A stretch of DNA of 64,000 nucleotides from the NCBI GenBank assembly GCA_917880885.1, contig OU862934.1, forward strand, positions 32,596,734 to 32,660,733, in the 5' to 3' direction. Origin of the DNA: Limnephilus marmoratus (lineage: Eukaryota > Arthropoda > Insecta > Trichoptera > Limnephilidae). The notes beneath the pieces were generated by a model that worked only from the letters and a program-made list of their open reading frames with translations, was not told the DNA's origin and made no database searches. The position numbers and the translations under genes were made by a program. Each line of letters starts with the position of its first letter. The stretch's first letter is position 1. Positions 22,680 through 32,722 of this stretch are shown here, one piece after another.

Positions 22680-23640
22680 TGTTAAAAAAATCGGCTAACC
22701 CTTTGAAAATCTCAAGTATTCCAAAAAATTGAATTTGGGGGCCACCTCTTGGCTGGGGCTTCAAAATATTTGATTAACCTACTTGATTTGTGCAAATTCT
22801 GATTGCCAATTCATTGTTAACAGACCAATTGCCATTTCTAATACACAGACGCAATGTAGGCATGCTAAGTCGGTTTTTCAGGTATTTTAATAGAGCCTGC
22901 TCTAGTGATCTAGAAGTATTGATCCCTGGATCACGTGCGTGAAACTCAACGGACACTAGCGGAACATCCGATCACAGTTGATGTTGGCATCTTCGACTCG
23001 GTTTTGTATGTGGAATGAGCTACCGGCGTCTGTTTTTCCTCCTTCATTTAATATAATCCGGGCCATACTACAGCTCCTACCTTATGTAACACCCCGCATC
23101 ACAACGCTGCCCAACCGGGTGGGGACATAGTTTCCCTGTCAGACATAGGCGTACTTAGACTGTACAGACATAGGCGCTCTTGCGAGGTGTAACATAAAAA
23201 ATAAAAAATGAAAATCACACTTACCGAACACAAATCCTTCTACAACGAAATAGGACCATCCGGACTTATAAGGACTTTGCATTCTTCTAAAAATGTCCTA
23301 ACCCAAATAACTTTCCTATGTAAGAGATCGCATTTCGGCTGCATTCTTTCTACTCTGATCCTCTTTTGTCGTCTTCCTCTTCTGTCTTTTATCTTTCACT
23401 TCTGGGCTTTGTCTGCTAAAAGACAAAAAGGAATCAGTAGTCTTATCACCGGGAATTTAAGCATTAAAGAATGTGGAGGATGCAGGGAACTTTTGAGATG
23501 CTTTTTATTTTTATCGTTAACGGTTTTTTGAAGATGCAAAATCTTAAATTCTTGCGAGTTTTATCCCAGACAAGAAAATAAGACAAGCCGACAATTATTT
23601 GTTAACATCCATCACTAAAAGGAGACTGCGCCTTATTCAA
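22680..23640. other. No recognised gene
   Basis: AT-rich DNA with one 107-codon frame (23208-23531) that has no recognisable domain. A piece at 22985-23150 (TTGTATGTGGAATGAGCTAC, CGGTGGGGACATAG-like) resembles the C-terminal end region of LINE RTs (W.NELP) but is too short to call. Confidence 0.4.
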
Positions 23641-23776
23641 GTTAAACTTAAATTTGGTTTTGAAGCAAAAATACCCAAAAAAACTTAATAATATTTGTTT
23701 TTGTGTGTGCAAAGTGATTTCTTTTCATTTTTTTTAAATTCAAAGGTGTAGCATACATCTGGTACGGATATTTGCT

Positions 23777-24047
23777 AAAGGGTCGTCCATTAATCACGTG
23801 AGGCTCGAAAGGGGGGGGGGTTTCGGAAAAAATCACGAAATATCACGACGGGGGAGGGGGGGTATAATGAGATATCACGTGTATTTATTTTTCGTGATAA
23901 TATTAAGAAAATTTCAAAATACTTTGTACTAAAAAAATACATGTGATTTTCGGGGGGGGGGGTTAGTCTAAAACCTCACCACATATCACATGGGGGGGGG
24001 GGTTAAAAAGTTGCTAAAAAACATCACGTGAATAATGGACGACCCCT
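23777..24047. mobile_element. MITE with GGGTCGTCCATTA ends and poly-G runs
   Basis: The ends are AAGGGTCGTCCATTAATCAC and the reverse complement of AGGGGTCGTCCATTATTCAC. The inside has repeated ATCACG motifs and several runs of 9-11 G. No target duplication was clear. Confidence 0.65.
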
Positions 24048-24251
24048 AATTTATTTATTTCGATTTCAAATTATAAAATGTAGGACATTAAAGAAATCAA
24101 TTTTTCAGCATTTTAGGTGAAATTTTTGGCAATTTAAAAAAAATATTTATAATAATTATTTTTTTTAAATTTAAAAAACATATTTATGATAATTATTTTT
24201 TTTAAATTGCCTTAGCTACTATGTAAATATAATAAAATATATACAACTAAC

Positions 24252-24330
24252 TGACCCGGAAAATGTTGTTCTGCCATATAAATTATTTCTTTGTGTGGAT
24301 AAAAGTTCGATGAGGCGAACGTAGCGTCAT
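24252..24330 (-). repeat. Helitron-like 3' end
   Basis: On the minus strand the sequence runs ...AACATTTTCCGGGTCAGTTAG, a typical degenerate Helitron 3' terminus. The rest of the element to the right (to about 24440) has no recognisable parts beyond an AT-rich leader. Confidence 0.45.
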
Positions 24331-24439
24331 CTGTCATTCAACAACATAAATCATTTCGTTCTTTTTGAAATACGAACGACGCGCGACGGTTAAATTTGTT
24401 CATACATAAAAATGGTAGGGTGGGGGTAGAAGGGTGAAA

Positions 24440-25065
24440 ATTTGGGGTTATAGGTATTTTTTTATGCCAAAAAAAAATTACAAAGAACCCTTCTTTTACC
24501 ATGTTTTATTTTTTATTTAATTTAATTTAGATGGTAAATCGGCAGAATTCACAATGTCACAGTTACCACTGAAATCATGAAATATTATTTTTTATTTGTC
24601 TTTTATAGTCTTTCCCCTTAATACCAGCCGCCTGTTTTGATCTATGCAATAAAAACATCGCCAATTTGATTGTTTTATTTTATTTTGGACAAATTTTTAA
24701 ATGTTTTTCGATCATATTCTAAAGAACTTACAGCACTTTTGAAATGAATATTCAAACTTTTAGCACTTTTAAAGTAATTTGTTTGCATGTGTGGGGCTTT
24801 AAAAAAACATGGTTTTTCAGTAACATATCCATGCTTTCTTCTGTCATTCGCATTTCACCGCTGTCTACAAAACGTCTTCTTCTTCTTATTTACGTGTTCC
24901 GTGTTTATTTGCCGCGAAAGAAAAACACGCAGACGGACACGGAACGAGACGAGACGTGACTGAAATAGATCGTCTGCGTCTCGGAACAGAGAATGTCCTG
25001 TCGCGTTTCGCGCTCGCAGGAATGACTCTGCGTCGAGGCTGTTGACGACTGCAGGCCATTTTTTT
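24440..25065. other. No recognised gene
   Basis: AT-rich DNA, then a GC-richer stretch (24885-25065) that opens short frames on both strands. No motif was recognised. Confidence 0.45.
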
Positions 25066-25069
25066 TAAA

Positions 25070-25175
25070 TGCGAATGCCGCACAAGAGTCCCAACCGCTC
25101 TCAGCTGTCCAAAGCCTGTAAGATAATGGCATCCCCAATTAGAGAGGGGAAGGAAATGGGTAAGACCAGAGATAT
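25070..25175 (-). repeat. Family A SINE fragment (3' end)
   Basis: GAATGCCGCACAAGAGTCCC and ATGGCATCCCCAATTAGAGA match the 3' terminal part; diverged. Confidence 0.55.
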
Positions 25176-25539
25176 TCAAATACAAAAGAGATATGCTATG
25201 GTGTCCGCGCAACTGTCGCCGGACTACGCGCTAATTAGCGTAGTTTTCATACAAAAAGAATTTGTTCATTTCGTTGATTTTTTGAAAATGCGCATTAATA
25301 TTGGTTAAGAATATATTTTGAATAAGGAAAGAATTCGTTCATTTAGTTTAACGTTCGTTTGGTTTATTCGTTAATTATTTGTTCTTTTAGTTTATTTGTT
25401 AATTGGTAAACAATATCGGCGACACCCGGAAGCGCAGACCCACATAGTAAAAACAGCAGATAGCACATCTACTTATATTTCAATATCTTTGGGTAAGACG
25501 AAGGTGGGGAAGTATCTAGCTATAACTACTTCTCAATTT

Positions 25540-26310
25540 GGTAGGCGGGCATGAATACTGCCGCCCCGGGAACCATTTATTGGATAACCAACACTTCTGC
25601 CACAGGTCAAGTGACGTGTGGCCCTTCGTTACGTTTGGTGACTTAGCAGGGGTGCCCGGGTTCATGGTGTGAGTTTTGTCCGGGTCTCGGCGGTGGATGA
25701 ATCTGCCTACCGACTGCATTTTAAGCACACTTGAAGTTAAATAACACTAAACTGCGCCGTATAAATATTCCGTTATTATTATGGCAGGCTAGATCGGGAG
25801 TGACTGGTTGAGGGAGACTTTTTGACTTCTACAACATCACCTTGCACCGTCGTCCGTCCTCCTGGATACACAAATCCCCAGATTCCTACCCTCCCTTCAT
25901 ACATTTTTCCTTTCCAAAACATTCCTCTGCCATGGGTCACCCCAAGTCGTTCGCTACGTTTGGTGATTTAGCAGGGGTGCCCGGGTTTATGGGGTGAGGT
26001 TTATCTAGGTCTTGGAGGCGGATGACCAGGATACACTGAACCCCAAATTCCTACCCACCCCTTAAACTCTTTTCCTTCCCAGAACTCTCCTCTCCTTCCT
26101 TTCCATAAAAAACCCTCTATACAGCTTCCCCGAAGATGACATAGGCCCTGAGGAAAATTATTTTCCTCAGGGCCTCCTGTGTGAGCTCATGAAAAAAATT
26201 TAAAAAATCCACTCCTTCCTTTCCTAAAAAATACACTCCACGCAGCATCCCCAAAGATGTCGTAGGCCCTGAGGAGAATTATTTTCTTCAGGCCCTTCTG
26301 TGTGGAACTA
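25540..26310 (+). repeat. Cluster of three family B copies in direct orientation
   Basis: Copy 1 is 25540-25920, interrupted at about 25726-25786 by roughly 60 bp of unrelated DNA. Copy 2 is 25925-26200 and holds a perfect 31-bp palindrome (26154-26184). Copy 3 is 26205-26310, a tail only. The tandem array could reflect repeated insertion or a local duplication. Confidence 0.7.
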
Positions 26311-26764
26311 TTGAAAAAAAAGTACATCAGCTTTGCTTTTTTTCCAATCTACACATTTTTGACGCCGTCTTGCAAAGCTTTACCACACATACGTCTCAGA
26401 TATTTCATTTATATAGCATTCAGTCTACTTCATTACATTACATTACCCAAGTAATGTAATACGGTAAACCGTTATTAAATAGTGTTTTAGATCTAATAGC
26501 ACTGCAGCGAATTTACTTTAAAACAAAGCCAAACATACCGCCAAGTAAATCTAATGCGATGTTGTACGCCCGAAGTAATGGACTGTTTATTGGCAGAAAA
26601 TGCTTTGAGAACGCCATTAGGTCTTTGGCTTTATGCTCAAGAAAGTTTATGTTGCTTACATAAAGGGTTTATTAAAAACGTTTCGATTCTGGATGGTGGT
26701 ACTTCACTTTGGCGAAACTGAGGGGATTTACCACGGTTCCGCGATTTTCACCCCCCCCCCCCCT

Positions 26765-27118
26765 CGACAAAATATCCTAACCTAACCTAACCCAACCTAA
26801 CCTAACCTAACCCAACAAAATCTAACCTAACCTATCCTAACCCAACAAAACCCAACCTAACCCAACAAAAAATAACCTAACCAAACCCAACATAACCATT
26901 TGGCCCCTAATTTCAAATTTAAAACTAACCTTACCTTACTTAACCTAACCTAACCTAACCCAACAAAACCTTTCTGTACCAAATTTAAATCAAAACTGTA
27001 AATTCTGTTTCCTTCCTTCTTGGTCGGGGGATGTTTTGTCCTTAGGATATTTTGTCCTTGGGATATTATGTCGAGGGATATTTTATCGGAGGGTATTTTT
27101 TCGGAATATTTTGTCGCG
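26765..27118. mobile_element. Inverted-repeat element with CCTAA-type interior
   Basis: The ends are CGACAAAATATCC (26765-26777) and GGAATATTTTGTCGCG (27103-27118). Inside the left part is a degenerate CCTAA array (26774-26960). Inside the right part are several GGATATTTTGTC units. The same ends occur at 52785-53133. Confidence 0.6.
26774..26960. repeat. Degenerate CCTAA (TTAGG-type) array
   Basis: About 30 units of CCTAA mixed with CCCAA and CAAAA variants, in two blocks separated by about 60 bp. TTAGG is the ancestral insect telomere repeat, but the array is imperfect and interstitial. Confidence 0.75.
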
Positions 27119-27149
27119 GGATGAAAACGCGGGCTACCATTTATCGCTT

Positions 27150-27560
27150 GTATTTCTAGTTAGACACCTTCTATCTAACAATGAATTTGTTAATATCTCA
27201 CATACAAAACTAAATAATAAATTAAATGATGTCGGCATTATTGGCAAGGTTAGGTATTGATTACAAATCTTTACTCAAAGAGGTCAAAGGGATAAACTAA
27301 ATAACGCACTCTAAGTGAAGATGAAATTTTGGAATTTGGAGTTCCCCAAGGGACTGTCATTGGGACAATTTTATTTGTAATTTATGTTAGTCAAATGTTT
27401 AAATTATCACTTAATGGTAAACGCAAATCATTTGCTGATGATACTGCAATAATTTTTGAAAAAAAAGATATGGAACGAGATTACCAATACAGCTAATCAA
27501 GACATGAAGGTTATCAAAAAAACACAACACAGAAAAAACATATTGTTTTCCCTTCTCCCT
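27150..27560 (+). pseudogene. LINE RT fragment (Jockey/CR1 group)
   Basis: Broken frames give KLNNKLNDVGIIGKV, then FGVPQGTVIGTILFVIYVSQ and KSFADDTAIIFE. The catalytic FADD is kept, but three frame changes are needed. Confidence 0.65.
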
Positions 27561-27967
27561 ACAAAAAGATGTGCCAATAAATTTAATTAATATAACAATT
27601 ATTTCTAAAAATATGTAAATGTCATTGATTTATGATGTAAACAGAATTTTATGGTATTTCAAACAACATATGTATAAAGGTCCAATTAAGAGCCTTGAGG
27701 CACTCTCAGTGCTTATTGTTTTACTGTATCGAGTCCTTGGAATTATACTCAAGAAGGTATTTTATATTTTCGTCAGAAAATCACTTTCAAATTGGTTTAT
27801 GTAATCTTTAATACCATGCCACTTAAGACATGTGTTTCACAGAATTTGAAAAATTCATCAATTTCGTAGTTAATTAATTCAAGTTTTGTGAAAGTTCTAT
27901 TCTAGTTCTGTTCAGATTCTGTGAAACAACCCGTCGTAAGACTTATAATTAGAATTTTATTGATATA

Positions 27968-28296
27968 TGGCGTTTTTTACGCTCTTGTTTGATTTCAGGT
28001 GGAGGTTTTCTGTGGTACTCACTTTTGTAAATCAAACGCTTGTTTTGTGTTGTTTATCTGGTCGTAATTTATTATTCTTTTATTTATATAATCCTGATTT
28101 TTTATAGGATTTGCATTGTGATCTGCTTATTGGAACACATTTTTTTTGTAAGACATATAAACTACCTACTTTTGTTTTCTTCTATAGAACTAATTCGAAT
28201 AATGAAACAGAAATAAAATAATAAAATTAGGTAGGTACTTGCTTAGAAGTAATCCCATAGAACAAGTACCTACTTAATAAATATCAATTTTAACCA
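27968..28296 (-). repeat. 3' LTR of the BEL/Pao element
   Basis: 329 bp, paired with 34019-34347, with one difference (28113). A short purine-rich stretch (GTCGGGGAGCTA, minus strand) lies directly inside it at 28297-28308 and is the likely polypurine tract. Confidence 0.95.
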
Positions 28297-28713
28297 TAGC
28301 TCCCCGACAAAAAGGGCTGAAATTAAATGAAAGCTCTTTTTAGAACCATATAAAAGTTAAAATTGATTATTATTATTTGTCAGAATATATATTTTTTTAA
28401 TTAGAAAGATTAAATTATTTCTTAAAAATAAAAAGAGAGCTGAAACTAGCTAATACATATATCGTAATTCATTGATTGTTGTAGTTAGTTTAGAAACAAT
28501 AAAATAATAAATTGAAGTAAATCATTAGAAGAAGCATAAAAAAAAATAACACTAAATTAAAAAAAGTTCATCTTCTTGATCCTAGATCGATAGCCTCTGC
28601 AGTTCTTGTCCTCAAGAAAGATGGCTTCTTTTTGATCCTTGGCCTTAGTAAAGATGACTTCTTTTTGATACTGCTCTTCTTAGATGTTAGTGGTTTATTT
28701 TGATCCAGGTCTT

Positions 28714-29679
28714 CTAAGATGTGATAGCATCGTCCATCGGTAGAAGACACAATTTGGTAATAGGTCTTTTCATAGACCCTTGCTGCGTCTTCAAGGTGAC
28801 TACACGGGTTATCCCATCTTGTCCAGGGTGAGTGGCGATGACACGTCCCATCCTCCATAAATTTGGTGGTGCGTTGTCGTCTTTGATGATAACTAAGTCC
28901 CCAGTCTTTAGTTGTCGCCTGTTCCCATCCGTCCATTTAGTCCTTTGCTGCAGCTCTCCCAGATATTCAATTCTCCATCTTGACCAGAAGCTCTGTCTTA
29001 GCTGGCTTAGTTTTTGGAAATTATTAAGTCTGTTTATGGGAATCTGTTGTAGGTCAGGTTCAGCTACAGCTGACAGGTTATCACCAATAAGAAAGTGACC
29101 TGGAGTAAGTGCGAAGAGGTCGAGGGGATCATTGGATAGTGGAATTAAAGGCCTAGAATTTATGCAGGACTCTATTTGGTATAATAACGTACACATCTCT
29201 TCATATGTTAATGAAGAGACATTTGCCACTCTTTTTATGTGATATTTCACACTTTTTATGTTAGATTCCCAAAGACCTCCATGATGAGGACCTTTAGGTG
29301 GGATAAAAACCCACTGAATAGACATGTTAGTTAAGTAATTAGCTATTTCCTTTTGAGAGACATATAAATTATACATATTTTTCAATTCATTATTCGCTCC
29401 AACAAATGTAGTAGCATTATCAGAATACAATTTACTAGGTTTTCCACGTCTAGAAATGAAACACTTTAAACAATTAAGAAATGCATCTGCAGTCAGAGAG
29501 GTGACCAGTTCTAAATGAACTGCTTTAGTAGAGAAGCATATAAATAAACAGATATAAGACTTGACTGAATTGGATCTCCTACTGATTCCAGACATTATTA
29601 AGATTGGCCCTGCGTAATCCAGTCCTGTAACATAGAACGATCTACATGGTGACACTCTATCCTCTGGAAGATCAGACAT
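28714..29679 (-). CDS. pol: BEL/Pao integrase core and C-terminal domain
   Basis: A 321-residue frame that continues pol after the one-base break. It opens with MSDLPEDRV, typical of BEL/Pao integrase. The catalytic triad is visible: Asp in GLDYAGP (about 21), Asp in KLYSDNATTF (about 90) and Glu in HGGLWESNIK (about 143). The C-terminal part (about 225-315), with SRWRIEYLGELQQRTKW, GDLVIIKDDNAPP and RPITKLCLLP, is the DUF5641-type domain that ends BEL/Pao polyproteins. The true frame begins about 50 nt upstream of this ATG, with the two zinc-binding cysteines. Confidence 0.9.
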   Translation of the reverse strand: MSDLPEDRVSPCRSFYVTGLDYAGPILIMSGISRRSNSVKSYICLFICFSTKAVHLELVTSLTADAFLNCLKCFISRRGKPSKLYSDNATTFVGANNELKNMYNLYVSQKEIANYLTNMSIQWVFIPPKGPHHGGLWESNIKSVKYHIKRVANVSSLTYEEMCTLLYQIESCINSRPLIPLSNDPLDLFALTPGHFLIGDNLSAVAEPDLQQIPINRLNNFQKLSQLRQSFWSRWRIEYLGELQQRTKWTDGNRRQLKTGDLVIIKDDNAPPNLWRMGRVIATHPGQDGITRVVTLKTQQGSMKRPITKLCLLPMDDAITS

Positions 29680-32603
29680 TATTTGATGACTTGTTTTTGG
29701 ACTGCATTTGAAGCATACAATACAATTTTTGAGTATTTTTTAATAGCATTTTTTGCCGTTATAGGCCAATATTTTAGCCTAATAAGTGCTAGTAACGTTT
29801 GAGTACCTACATGCAAATTTGTATAATGAAAATGTTTAATGATTAACTTTGTTAGAGGGTGATCGTGAGGTAGTAATATCGGATGTTTTTGTGCTTCATG
29901 TATCAGTTTTCCTCTGGATAATCTCCCACCTACATGCAATAAATCCATATGTATAAATGGGCTTAATGATTTGAGATGACTGCTTTTATCTAAGTTTTTT
30001 CCCGCCTTTAATGTTTTAATTTCCTTTGAAAATGAATAAGATTGAGCGACTATTATTAATGATTGTAATGACTTGTTTAATTCTATTATAGAAAGTTGTC
30101 CGCTAAATGTATGTGTTTTTCTTGTATTATTAATGAAACGTAGGATATAAGCAGTTACTCTTTGTAAACGCGTGAGAGAGGAAAAACGATAAAACAATTC
30201 CCAATCTATATTCATACTGACGGTTAAATTTATTTTGGTTTTTAATTCCGGTGGATCGATGCAAATTTCCTTATAGTTCGGCCAAGTTACTTCATCTTGA
30301 GTTAACCAATTAGGACCTCTCCACCAGATTTCTGAAGAAAATAGACTTTTAGCACTGGTTCCTCTTGATAAAATATCCGCAGCGTTATCTTCGGAGTTGA
30401 CATGCTTCCATTGACTGGTTTCGCTTCTTTCCTGTATTTCTGCAACTCTGTTTGTAACGAATGTATTCCATCGCGCTGGTTGATTTCCTATCCAGCATAG
30501 AGTTATAGTGGAATCACACCAATAAAATGTTTTATCCAAAGGTATAAGTAGGGATTCCTTTACTTTTTCAACAACTTTTGTTAACAGAACAGCACCACAT
30601 AATTCCAATTTAGGCAAGGAAATGGTTTTTAATGGAGCTACTCTTGATTTAGCTGTGATTAATTGAGAATGCCGTTTTCCTGATTGGTCTGTGGATAGCA
30701 TATATACGCAAGCAGCATATGCTTTTTGGGATGCGTCACAAAATCCGTGCAATTGTATATTTACAGTTTGATTACATATAATTTTTCTAGGTATTTGAAA
30801 AGAATTTACACCTTTTAAATCTTCTAAATATTTTTTCCAAAGCTTCAGAATTTCTATAGGTATTTCTTCATCCCAAGATATCTTTTCTTGCCATAATCTC
30901 TGCATAATAAGTTTAGCATTCACGGTTACTGGTCCTAGCAAACCTAATGGATCGAAAATACTAGCAATCAGCGACAAAATATTCCGTTTATTATAAATAG
31001 GATGTGACAGTAGTACCACGTGATATAAAAAACTATCTTTTTGGCAATTCCAAGCTAAGCCTAGAATTTTTTCTCCTTCTGGTTTGTCCAAAATTACCAT
31101 ATCAGTGGCCTGACCGGCCTCCGATGACAAATCAGAAGAATTAGACCGCCATTTTCTTAAGTTCATACCGGCCGAATTCATTATGGAGATTAACTGTTCT
31201 TTTAACAAATTACAGGATTCCACATCGTCTCCACCTGTAATTAGATCATCCATGTAAAAATCTTTCTCTAAAATGAGACTAGCTTCAGGATACAAGTGTG
31301 CGTTTTCCATACTCAGCTGCTTCAAGCAACGCGTGGCTAAGAAAGATGACGGTCCCATACCATAAGTTATCGTATTTAACTTGAAGTGGCCCATTTCCTC
31401 TTCTGGAGATGCTCGCCAAAGTATTTTTTGGAAGACGCGGTCCTCCTCTCTAATGTTGACCTGCCTGTACATTTTCTCTATGTCAGCCGTCAATACCACT
31501 TGATATTTTCTAAAATTCAACAAATGGGTGTATAAATCATTTTGTATTATTGGACCAACCATTAACGCGTCGTTTATTGATATCCCGTTGGAGGTTTTTG
31601 CGGAGCCGTCGAACACCACTCTTAGTTTGGTAGTGCTACTGGTTTCCTTTTTGATTGCATGATGAGGTAAATAGTATGATTTTTCTTCATTTGAAACTGG
31701 TTCAAATTTTGTCATATGACCTAAGTTTTCATATACTTCCATGAATTTAATGTATTGAAGTTTCAAATCCATATTAGAAGATAATTTCTTTTCCAAGTTT
31801 AAAAATCTTTTTTTTGCCATAGGCAAGGAAGTACCTATTTGATCTATACAAGGTCGGAATGGTAAGCTTACTTCAAAACGCCCATTTTCATCCCTTTTTT
31901 GGGTGGACGTGAAGCTCTCTTCACATGCCTTTTCTTCATAATTTTGGTGCTTGATGGACACCAATTCCTCCTGTTTCCAAAATCTTTCAATTTGATTGTG
32001 AATCATATTTAACGATAAGTGACATGAGGATGATTCTTGCTCCTTTTTTGTAGTGCACGTTCTAATTGGCCCGGATAATATCCATCCAAGTTCAGTGCGT
32101 TGCAGCGTAGGTCCAATTGTTCCTAATCTCAATTGGTCAGTGGTCAGCATTTCCCAAAATAGTTTGGAGCCGAGTAATATATCCACATGACCGGAAGTGG
32201 AAAATTCAGGATCGGCCAATTTCAATCCTGGTGGTATGTTTGCCTCTCTTTTTGGAAAAGAGGTCTGCGGTAACTTGCTGGTGATTTCTTGTAATACCAA
32301 GCAAGTAACAAGTTTTTTGTAATTAGAGTTTATTGATGAAAATTCAAATGAGATGCTCTTCTTTATATTTGTTATATTATTATGTAACCCAGAGACCGGC
32401 ATATTTAATGACTTGTACTTTATGTTTAATTTTTTAGCAAATCGTTCAGTTATGAAATTCACCTGAGAACCATTAACCAACAATACTCTCGCTGAATGAA
32501 TAATTCCATTACTGTCCTTTACGTTCACCATTGCCGTTGATAACAAAATTGTTTTTTCTGTTTCTCCAAAGGTGGAATGGTTTGAGACTGGTACTTGATC
32601 CAT
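29679..32603 (-). CDS. pol: BEL/Pao pol: protease, reverse transcriptase, RNase H, integrase N-terminus
   Basis: A 974-residue polyprotein. The frame is open upstream of the first ATG to about 32765, where two zinc knuckles (CCHC and CCHH-like) are encoded. Residues about 22-60 are the aspartic protease region, but the catalytic motif reads LLVNGSQ where DSG or DTG is expected, so the catalytic Asp is missing. RT spans about 290-520, with FYMDDLITGGDD and LTADIEKMYRQV. RNase H spans about 620-790, with GFCDASQKAYAACVY, SLPKLELCGAV and NAADILSRG. The integrase zinc domain has its two histidines (HFHYTNLH region), but the two cysteines fall in the next frame because of a one-base break near 29735 in an A-run. 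The product would be inactive unless those breaks are sequencing errors. Confidence 0.9.
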   Translation of the reverse strand: MDQVPVSNHSTFGETEKTILLSTAMVNVKDSNGIIHSARVLLVNGSQVNFITERFAKKLNIKYKSLNMPVSGLHNNITNIKKSISFEFSSINSNYKKLVTCLVLQEITSKLPQTSFPKREANIPPGLKLADPEFSTSGHVDILLGSKLFWEMLTTDQLRLGTIGPTLQRTELGWILSGPIRTCTTKKEQESSSCHLSLNMIHNQIERFWKQEELVSIKHQNYEEKACEESFTSTQKRDENGRFEVSLPFRPCIDQIGTSLPMAKKRFLNLEKKLSSNMDLKLQYIKFMEVYENLGHMTKFEPVSNEEKSYYLPHHAIKKETSSTTKLRVVFDGSAKTSNGISINDALMVGPIIQNDLYTHLLNFRKYQVVLTADIEKMYRQVNIREEDRVFQKILWRASPEEEMGHFKLNTITYGMGPSSFLATRCLKQLSMENAHLYPEASLILEKDFYMDDLITGGDDVESCNLLKEQLISIMNSAGMNLRKWRSNSSDLSSEAGQATDMVILDKPEGEKILGLAWNCQKDSFLYHVVLLSHPIYNKRNILSLIASIFDPLGLLGPVTVNAKLIMQRLWQEKISWDEEIPIEILKLWKKYLEDLKGVNSFQIPRKIICNQTVNIQLHGFCDASQKAYAACVYMLSTDQSGKRHSQLITAKSRVAPLKTISLPKLELCGAVLLTKVVEKVKESLLIPLDKTFYWCDSTITLCWIGNQPARWNTFVTNRVAEIQERSETSQWKHVNSEDNAADILSRGTSAKSLFSSEIWWRGPNWLTQDEVTWPNYKEICIDPPELKTKINLTVSMNIDWELFYRFSSLTRLQRVTAYILRFINNTRKTHTFSGQLSIIELNKSLQSLIIVAQSYSFSKEIKTLKAGKNLDKSSHLKSLSPFIHMDLLHVGGRLSRGKLIHEAQKHPILLPHDHPLTKLIIKHFHYTNLHVGTQTLLALIRLKYWPITAKNAIKKYSKIVLYASNAVQKQVIK

Positions 32604-32722
32604 GCTATTCTCAGTGTCTTGATCCTCTTTAGGGAAAATATGGAGTAACGTGTTGTGTCCTGCCTTATTGCAAGTTCTACAATTATTCTTACTCCTGCAT
32701 TCTTTAGTTGAATGACCTACAT

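Noticed and set aside
23208..23531. A 107-codon hydrophobic frame as a small host gene
   Set aside because: No recognisable domain, no start context or splice support, and AT-rich random-looking codons.
26774..26960. Chromosome end marked by TTAGG repeats
   Set aside because: The array is degenerate, interstitial and lies within an inverted-repeat element, with ordinary sequence on both sides.
28568..28936. Extra accessory protein in the BEL/Pao element
   Set aside because: It overlaps the end of integrase in another frame and its Lys/Ser-rich tail comes from a short tandem duplication (CTTCTTTTTGAT) in the 3' region.
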